64,000 bases of DNA, taken from the NCBI GenBank assembly GCA_947462335.1, contig OX381705.1, positions 35,425,570 through 35,489,569 of the forward strand, written 5' to 3'. Below the pieces are notes generated by a model. That model was not told where the DNA came from, searched no databases, and saw only the letters and a list, made by a program, of their open reading frames with translations. Source of the stretch: Harmothoe impar. Its lineage: Eukaryota > Annelida > Polychaeta > Phyllodocida > Polynoidae. Positions 56,935-64,000 of this stretch are shown here, piece by piece (within the stretch, counting starts at the first letter, position 1; each line of letters opens with the position of its first letter). The translations under genes were made by a program, and so were the position numbers.

Positions 56935-58878
56935 CGTTCATTATTTATGACAGGGAGGGGGGCGGGCGTTTGGCAAAACGAATATGTCAAAAAAAAAAGA
57001 AGACCCCCCTCCAAACGGGTAAAAAAAAAGACCCTCCTCCAAATGGGTCAAACCCCCCCCTCCGAATAGGTTGAAAAAAATGCCCCTCCCTCACCAGAGA
57101 CATTTATAAATGCTTAATAATGCCATTAACGACATACAAAGTCTACATAGGCCTACACTCTAAGAACAGTGTGTTACGTTTACACACTTTTCAACACGCT
57201 TTTCTGCAGCCACTTTTATCACACATTTTGGTGTAACACACTACCCACTGCACACTCTTTCCCAAAAGTGTGTTGATCTCAAAGATGTGTTGCAAATATG
57301 TGTGTGTAACTCCTTATGCATGTTCCCGCAACACACTGTTCTTAGAGTGTATACTATAAGTATAACCTATTATATCATGTGCTTAACCATTATTTGAGGG
57401 AGTGGTTATAGGGTAGAACAATATGGTGAATATTTTTACATATCCCACATGTGGAGAGTGCACATTTTTCTGGTTCCGTGGCACGTTTGATTTTTTTTGC
57501 TAAAAATGGGTGTAATTCTTTTGGTCCCCACCTACAAGTCCTGCTAATACTGTTTGGTAGAAGTACCATGAAATGGCCCAGCTCAGGGGCGGCAAAAGGT
57601 GGATAAAGTTGGGGGGAGGGCCAGCTCCCAAAGCCAGCTGATGAGTGGTGGCTGGAGGGAGAATGGTTGTTTTGGGGCCGCAGGCCGCAGGAAAATTTAG
57701 GAATTTGACCTTTATATCAATGCATTCAGAGTGGTCTGAAGTCAACTATATGATCCATGGAAAATTTTGTAATTTTACATTGAAATTGATGTGTTCTGAG
57801 GGACTTTGAGTTTGTCAATCAAAGTTTTTTAGGATTTTTACCTTGAGATCGGTGTATTCTTGAGTCCAGAATGTTCATGTTTCACGGCACAGATCAATTG
57901 CAATCGCTTAAGCCATCAATGGTATGCATGGATGTTACGTGCACCATAGTTGATAACCTTCATTTGAGGAAATGCCTTGGGAATGCATTGACTCCAAAAA
58001 AGTAAACTTTAAAATAGTGATGAATTACTCACTGATAACCATGCAGAACGTCGGAAGCAACTTGACAAGAACCAAATATAGAGCTGTAAAAATTCTGACG
58101 AGGCCAAGGAGTAATGAGTAGCAATGATAATTCGGTGCCTGATTTCTGTTGAAGCCAAAGATGAACTTAGAGGGAGATTTAGAAATTGGTGACAGAATGA
58201 GTTTTGTAAGCCCTAGATTTTATAAGCCTTTGACTGGTGGAGTGGACCTAAGCTACAATGTATCAATATATGAGGTAGGTTTGCATCTTGGATACCGTGC
58301 ATGTGCTCCTCTATTGGGAAGAAAGGCAGGGTCTAGACATGTAGGCAAGTTCACCCTTGCATATGGACGCCAACGCGTGATAGGGCAAGGTTAAAGTCCA
58401 ATTAACCCAAACTATTTCAGATACCATACTGTCATATTTCGGCGCCACAATAGCATTCATCTAGCTGCACACTGATACTGGCTTTGCTGTATAGACCCCC
58501 CTACATTCTGTACTCCTATTCTCATGTTGAATTAATGTTCTTTCTCCAGTTATTGTTGTTTTAAGAAAAGAAAAGTGGTGAATCATTCAAAGTGTCGATG
58601 GGTAGGCAAGAAATTAAGCAGAGTTCTGCTGTCTTTATGACCCCAATTCGCGACATGTGTCGTGAAATTCGCATCACATTGTGTCAAAAAATACCCCCTC
58701 CCAAATAAATACCCCTTAAAAAAATGACCCCCCCCCTCAGAATAGGTTGAAAATAAAAAGATCCCCCCCTAAGAATAGGTTGAAAAAGAAAGACTCCCCC
58801 CTCCGAATACCCCTAAAATAATTGACCCCCCCCCTGATTTGCACACCCCCCTCCCTGGCATAAATAATGAACGCTCCC
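56935..58878. mobile_element. ~1.94-kb non-autonomous element, Harbinger-like (TTA target)
   Basis: The left end GGGAGCGTTCATTATTTATG followed by ACAGGGAGGGGGG is repeated in reverse at the right end (CCCCCCTCCCTGGCATAAAT, AATGAACGCTCCC). TTA flanks both ends. C-rich subterminal blocks with CGAATAGGTTGAAAAAAA occur on both sides. The 3-bp TTA duplication suggests PIF/Harbinger. No transposase frame is visible. The element is interrupted by a 194-bp MITE. Confidence 0.8.
57156..57349. mobile_element. 194-bp palindromic MITE, copy B, nested
   Basis: The same ends as copy A (CACTCTAAGAACAG / CTGTTCTTAGAGTG) and the same length. The flanks allow a TA duplication (CCTA before, TATA after). It lies inside the 56935-58878 element. 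Confidence 0.92.
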
Positions 58879-58964
58879 TTAAAGGTGCAGATCTCGGTAC
58901 CCCTCCAGCGGCAGTCGCAGTGGAGCTGAGACAGGTACTCAGCCCTATAGGGGCGCTACCCAGC

Positions 58965-59075
58965 GGGCACAAAATTCTGTTCAATGTTGAATCAATGTTG
59001 AATCAACATTGAATCAGTGTTGACAACCATTTATCAATGTTGATTCAATGTTCTGTGCCCAGCAATATGCCAGGA
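58965..59075. mobile_element. ~105-bp MITE with GCGGGCACA / TGTGCCC ends
   Basis: CCAGCGGGCACAAAATTCTG at the left and GTTCTGTGCCCAGCA at the right are imperfect inverted ends. Between are GTTGAATCAATG repeats in both orientations. This terminus is widespread in animal genomes (from memory); superfamily not assigned. Confidence 0.65.
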
Positions 59076-59079
59076 ACTG

Positions 59080-59465
59080 GGATCTCGAGATCTATGCTAG
59101 TAACAGGGGACCATGCTTTCAAACATATCTGTGGGTACTTTGTATGGCTGACATAACATGAGAACCACGCCTGTATAGCTGCACACTCAGCAGTTATCTG
59201 TGTAGATCTATGCAGTATTTGTTATGTGTGAGTATGCTGGTATTTGGTAGGAATTGGTGTTTGAGGAAATCGATTTTTAGGTACATTGCAATACAGAGGT
59301 ATTTCCCGTAAAAACAAGTTTTGATTAACTGGGTTAATGGTTAATTTTCAGGTCCCCTGTTCCTTTGGTCATTTTCCTAGTGCTAGTCCCCAATGTCCGG
59401 TATAGCAACGCACGCTCAGACACTGACAACAATCATTTGTTCAATGTTTCACCATGCCCTTCTTC
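59080..59465. other. Non-coding DNA, nothing recognised
   Basis: Unique sequence without repeats. Confidence 0.4.
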
Positions 59466-59468
59466 TGG

Positions 59469-59772
59469 GTGATCTATAGTGCCACACCAGCAGCAGTCAC
59501 AGGGATGGGGACGTCTCAGCAGGCACATCACCAACATAATTATACACTGTATCTTACTGTCTAGGTGAGCTATAGTGCCACACCAGCAGCAGTCACAGGG
59601 ATGGGGACGTCTCAGCAGGCACATCACCAACATAATTATACACTGTATCTAGTAGCCTTGGTAAGCTATAGTGCCAAACCAGCACCAGTCACAGGGATGG
59701 GGACGTCTCAAGAAGCACATCACCAAAATACACATTCTATCTTATGTCTGGGTGAGCTATAGTGCCACACTG
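59469..59772. repeat. 96-bp tandem repeat, three copies and a partial fourth
   Basis: GTGAGCTATAGTGCCACACC starts the copies at about 59469, 59565, 59661 and 59752. The second copy differs little from the first and the third is shorter. Open frames across it are artefacts (96 is 32 codons). Confidence 0.93.
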
Positions 59773-59774
59773 GT

Positions 59775-60420
59775 TGGAGGAGCTTTGCAGGTACATTGTG
59801 TAGTGTCACTGTGTTACAGCAGTAACAGTTACATGGGGTGAAGATCAAAGGCATGGTGTCTGCTGCTACATGACACGTACGGTGTATTATCCATGACACC
59901 ACTGCTGCCTAAGTGGTTCTCTACTCGCATCTCATCACTTTATGCCATGGAATCCCATTAATGTCAAACCGTGGCTCATTTTCTTGGCAAATTGCTGCCA
60001 TATGAGCCCCTATAGTTTATATATACAGGTACGTTCAGACTTAGTTTAGGTATAAGTTTGTAGAGGTCAGATGATATAGTGAAATGTTTCTGTGAGTAAG
60101 AGAATAAATTAGTCAAAATGTAGATTCATTGCAACCACACTGCCAAAATACACAGCTGGGTTACCTCTGGGGTACTACCTCCTGTGTGAGCCCCTGCAGC
60201 TTGATGTTGTGCTGCATGTGCTGCAATATGATGATTCATGCTTTAATTTGGTGGCTTATATTTGCCCAGATCTGTAGGTGTGGTGCAGGCCTCTCTGTTC
60301 TAATGGCTGTCACTTACATTATTACATAATCTGACACGTGCTACGCTGCTGGCTATTATGAAGAAGGCTTCTGCTCATGGGGGATCAAGCACTGTTTATC
60401 AGTATTACCAATAGCTTAGA
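59775..60420. other. Non-coding DNA, nothing recognised
   Basis: Unique sequence without recognisable features. Confidence 0.4.
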
Positions 60421-60424
60421 ACAT

Positions 60425-60632
60425 GCACCACAAGTCATTCTCAGACAGCTACTATATCTACAATACAACCAATATCTCACCGTGCACACACCACACAGTC
60501 ATTCTCAGACAGCTTCTATATCTACAATACAACCAATATCTCACCGTGCGCACACCACACAGTCATTCTCAGACAGCTGTGATGTCTACAATACAATATC
60601 TCACAGTACATACACCACAATCATTCACAGGC
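60425..60632. repeat. 63/64-bp tandem repeat, three copies
   Basis: CATTCTCAGACAGCT followed by ATCTACAATACA and ATCTCACCGTGC recurs at about 60437, 60500 and 60564. Confidence 0.93.
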
Positions 60633-60639
60633 TATAATG

Positions 60640-63600
60640 CCAGTCCCCACCCCACAACCTGGTAATGTCCATGGTTTCGTGCCAGACCCATCTCATATAC
60701 ACAAGGGCTATATATCATTACTATTTCCCAAGAAGCCACAGTCTGCAACCAAAACAGCTCATTGAATGCTGTGCTGGTGAATTACTCGCCGCGGCTGCAT
60801 CGATGCATGACGATGGCAAATGTTGCTCTAATGCTACAGGTGTTATTAAAGGATTAAAGGTGAAATTTGACTAGAGAATTCAGAAATGTGTCGAATTTGA
60901 GAGTCTGGTTGGTATAGGAAAGACACAAATGGGCGCCAAAAGCTCACCATGGCCGGGCTAACAAATAGTACGTGCACATGCCCTTCCCTATTGATTCCCT
61001 ATCTAAACTGGACCACAGTCGATAAATTGTTGAGTAGTTTACCTTGTATTGTACTACTCCCGACATATTGATATGTTTATGACAGAATCAATATACTTCT
61101 AAACATATCATCCATACACTCTTTTTCCTCTTGGATAATATACAACTGTTCGGATACGAGAGATGCTAATACATATATTTCCCTTACCTATTAGCACCAG
61201 GATTCCCTCCCAGGACGCTTAATGTCAAATGCTTTGCCAAACCCATTTTAAGCCATGAGAGACTGCCGGGTGCCTGGATAAAGATCCACCTGTCAGAATC
61301 GTCTACTTCTTACGTGAACAGGCCTGACCAATTAAATTACCAAGGACCTTGTTCATATAACGGTTATCTCATTACCAATGGGATGTTTCAAAGGAAAACC
61401 GACTACCTTAAAAGTCGACCGACTAAGTAAAATCCATGTAGTCACGATTAGGGTGTAGCCCTTCTATATCTGCCCCTATACATGTTAGACTTCTTCAGTG
61501 GTCCATACCGATATACCAATACTCTGGGCAACACTTTTTCTTTTTTTCACATGAAGGATGTACTGTTATATCATAAATCTTTTGCTTACCTTTATTATAG
61601 GCTGTATATTAATAGCGTAGCTCCTAAAGTTTCATAATCCTTCAACACAATAGATGCCATAGCGTCCTAATATAACATGTATACATTTTATGACAGTCTA
61701 GTGTGACTCCCGTGGAGGACAGGCGCCTCCCTAAATGGTAAATCCAGGCCGACGGGTGCCAACTCATCTTTTCTCGCTGTATGAATCCATACATGTAGTA
61801 GTACATAGACCTACATGTCTAGTCCTGCTACCTTTGGTAGCTGTGTACTGAGAGTCGGAGGCTGGAGTAGTCCTATCATTACATACGTAATGGGGCGAAT
61901 GTGATACAATCCGAGGCACCCGATATAAGCAAAACGTATAACAACAAGACTCTCCTGTCCTCTTTGATACACATCCATGGCAGTGTCCACCTAAAGGTGT
62001 TAAGTGAGGAGAAGACGCCCCATGCAGCCTCCTCCATGCTGCTTGCACCTGAGCTGTATGTGTGGTGGTGGAGGTAGTGCAGGTAGTGAGTCGCCCTACA
62101 GCAGACACTCAGGTGGGGATCAGACACACCAGATGGTGTCCCGCCTCCAGCACCCACCCCCACTACCAGCTGCAGCACCTGGAGCCGTCCGCCTACTCCA
62201 GCACCTTTACACGCCTCCTGGCACCACACACTTGTCGATTAAGCACATAATAAAGAGGTTTATAAAAGTTACCCAGATGACTTTCTAGCACTCGCAGAGT
62301 CTGTTGACGCTTTCACTGATAGTATATGTAGCAGCTACTTAACTCATGTCCTCGTGCCATGGAGGAGAGGCCATGATATGTTACTCTGTACTCCAGGGTC
62401 CTGGGTGGGTGCTTTTAGTGGGTGGTGGGTGCAGCCGGTCCTGGTGAGTGGGACGAGCAGGTGGGGAGCTGCTCCACGCGGCACAGGGTGGGGAGGCAGC
62501 AGCCAGGAGGAAGAGAAGACGTGCTGGAGGAGGACCTGGTTACCGTGCCCACACCTGGAGTGGTGCATGACGACTGGACAGGACGATTACAGGACACATC
62601 CTGGAGGCACACCTACTCCAGGCCCGTCACACAGCACATCAATGCATGGCCGCAGTGTATTCCTATGTTAGCGACGTGTGTTTTATATGGGGGCGGGGAT
62701 GGTCGGGGAGGGTGGATCTGCTGTTTGGCCACCAGTACCACGCCACAATGCCGTGCATTTACCATCGCCATTTGAACTCATTGCCCGTATCCAGTGGATG
62801 GCGTGCATGTACATACTTTAGTGTCCTCTCCTAAACGGCCGGCCCCTCCCTGCGCATCCATCTAGGAGCATGTTATATGATATCACATGGTGTCAGACAC
62901 CGGGAGATGGAGTCAACCACTCATAACACTGGCACCACGCCACCCCATCACACACACTCATACACCACACACACGGACCATTTGATGCTAGAATATGAAA
63001 TGGCCAAACTTGTAATAAAACACGTACAAGTATCTGGGCTGTTTTATTTGATGATTTTTTTTAATCAATTTGTATTGCAGATTTCAATAAGCAATATAAA
63101 CATAATTATATACGTGCTGCAATGTGTCCTATACACCATCATATTTATGGAATACTAGTATATCGGTTGATTAAACCATGCAACTTTTTATATAAATTGT
63201 GCATAAATCGGCCGATTCGAGGCCCTTATGGCAAACGTCTACTGGCTATTTACGGCCATCCTGTACGCAATTTATTTAAGAAATGCATGGCCATTTTAGT
63301 CGCGCCAGCCCCCGTGGACCGTGGCCATAAGTTTCTTTCAGTTTTGGGTATGCTCAGTGCAGCGCCTTATTCTACACAGGAAGCATGAAGTACCTGGAAC
63401 TGAGTGACTCCAACCCTCACCCCCTCCCTCTACCACAGCCACACCCACATCCTTATGCACCTCTCTCCCCTGTTTGTCGGACTGCTGGGAGGTCAGTCTG
63501 CCGACAGGAGACAGGACTGCCTCAATGAAATATGCACCGCCACCACCAACAACATACCGAATGCAATGGGTAGACTCAGTAGGCAGCCACACAATAGCCA

Positions 63601-64000
63601 TGCATAAAATATCCAGGTATGAGTGACATCCATGCACGCACTGGAATTGTACATTATCGGGTATGTTTTCTTTCATTCCTAACTATGTCAAAAAGTCCAT
63701 TTTGTCTTATACAAGCCGGGTGAGTGTGCAGCGGCTCTTCATTACAATGAGAGAATGCTGTAATGGTTTGATGTGCATGTACATAATATGCGTATATGCA
63801 CTTTAAAAGCACATTCTAATCGATATATTTTAATTCACATCAACATATTTTTTCATAATGATCTCTCTTGCTCCCACACTAGTAGTTTCCTAATACACAC
63901 TTATACACGTAGCGTCAACAGAACGGCATCGGCAGGTGTGAATTACGTAATCTCGAGCTCGCGATGTTCTACAGTCTTTATGAAATCCTCTTTCTTACTG
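60640..64000. other. Non-coding DNA, GC-rich patches without a gene call
   Basis: Patches at 61990-62240 and 62380-62830 are GC-rich with open frames in several overlapping registers. A minus-strand segment 61188-61289 has a strong donor (AATAG/GTAAGG) and 33 open codons, but a weak acceptor and no family resemblance. None is convincing. Confidence 0.35.

Noticed and set aside
61188..61289. Minus-strand exon of 102 nt with donor AATAG/GTAAGG
   Set aside because: 33 open codons are not rare by chance, the acceptor lacks a pyrimidine tract and no neighbour exon was found.

Overview
This is nuclear DNA from a multicellular animal, most likely an invertebrate. It has spliced coding exons separated by kilobase introns, no prokaryote-style gene packing, many MITE-like inverted-repeat elements, tRNA-like SINE fragments, long mono-C/mono-G and (TA)n tracts, and a large number of minisatellites. 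I cannot name the species from the sequence alone.

The only host gene I can support lies on the minus strand of the left half. Up to six exons at about 29.3, 28.3, 26.8, 20.0, 19.7 and 3.1 kb have GT/AG borders and matching phases. They encode an extracellular membrane-proximal segment, one transmembrane helix, a strongly basic juxtamembrane stretch and the start of a cytoplasmic region of receptor-type protein tyrosine phosphatase (RPTP) character. The catalytic domains should lie left of position 1. Earlier ectodomain exons should lie right of 29.4 kb; I did not recognise them, and the right half may be intron and/or intergenic DNA.

The largest coding mobile element is a decayed tyrosine-recombinase retrotransposon of the DIRS/Ngaro type on the plus strand (about 35.5-40.45 kb), in the order gag, reverse transcriptase, RNase H, tyrosine recombinase. 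It carries in-frame stops, frameshifts and a 76-bp TTAA-flanked insertion. Next to it (40.6-46.8 kb) is a large palindromic structure. Its arms of about 600 bp contain a second TTAA MITE in one arm and the matching empty site in the other. The outer flanks are arrays of a short motif in both orientations, and the loop is filled with minisatellites, so the whole resembles a foldback element.

The remainder is a collection of non-autonomous DNA transposons (pogo-like, hAT-like, Harbinger-like, Tc1-like, piggyBac-like), several with visible target-site duplications, and tandem repeats. The latter include a 129-bp satellite organised as 258-bp dimers (51.7-52.9 kb), a 53/54-bp minisatellite (17.9-18.9 kb) and a G-rich 15-mer array (6.0-6.3 kb). 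Most short open reading frames in the window are produced by these repeats and are not listed as genes.
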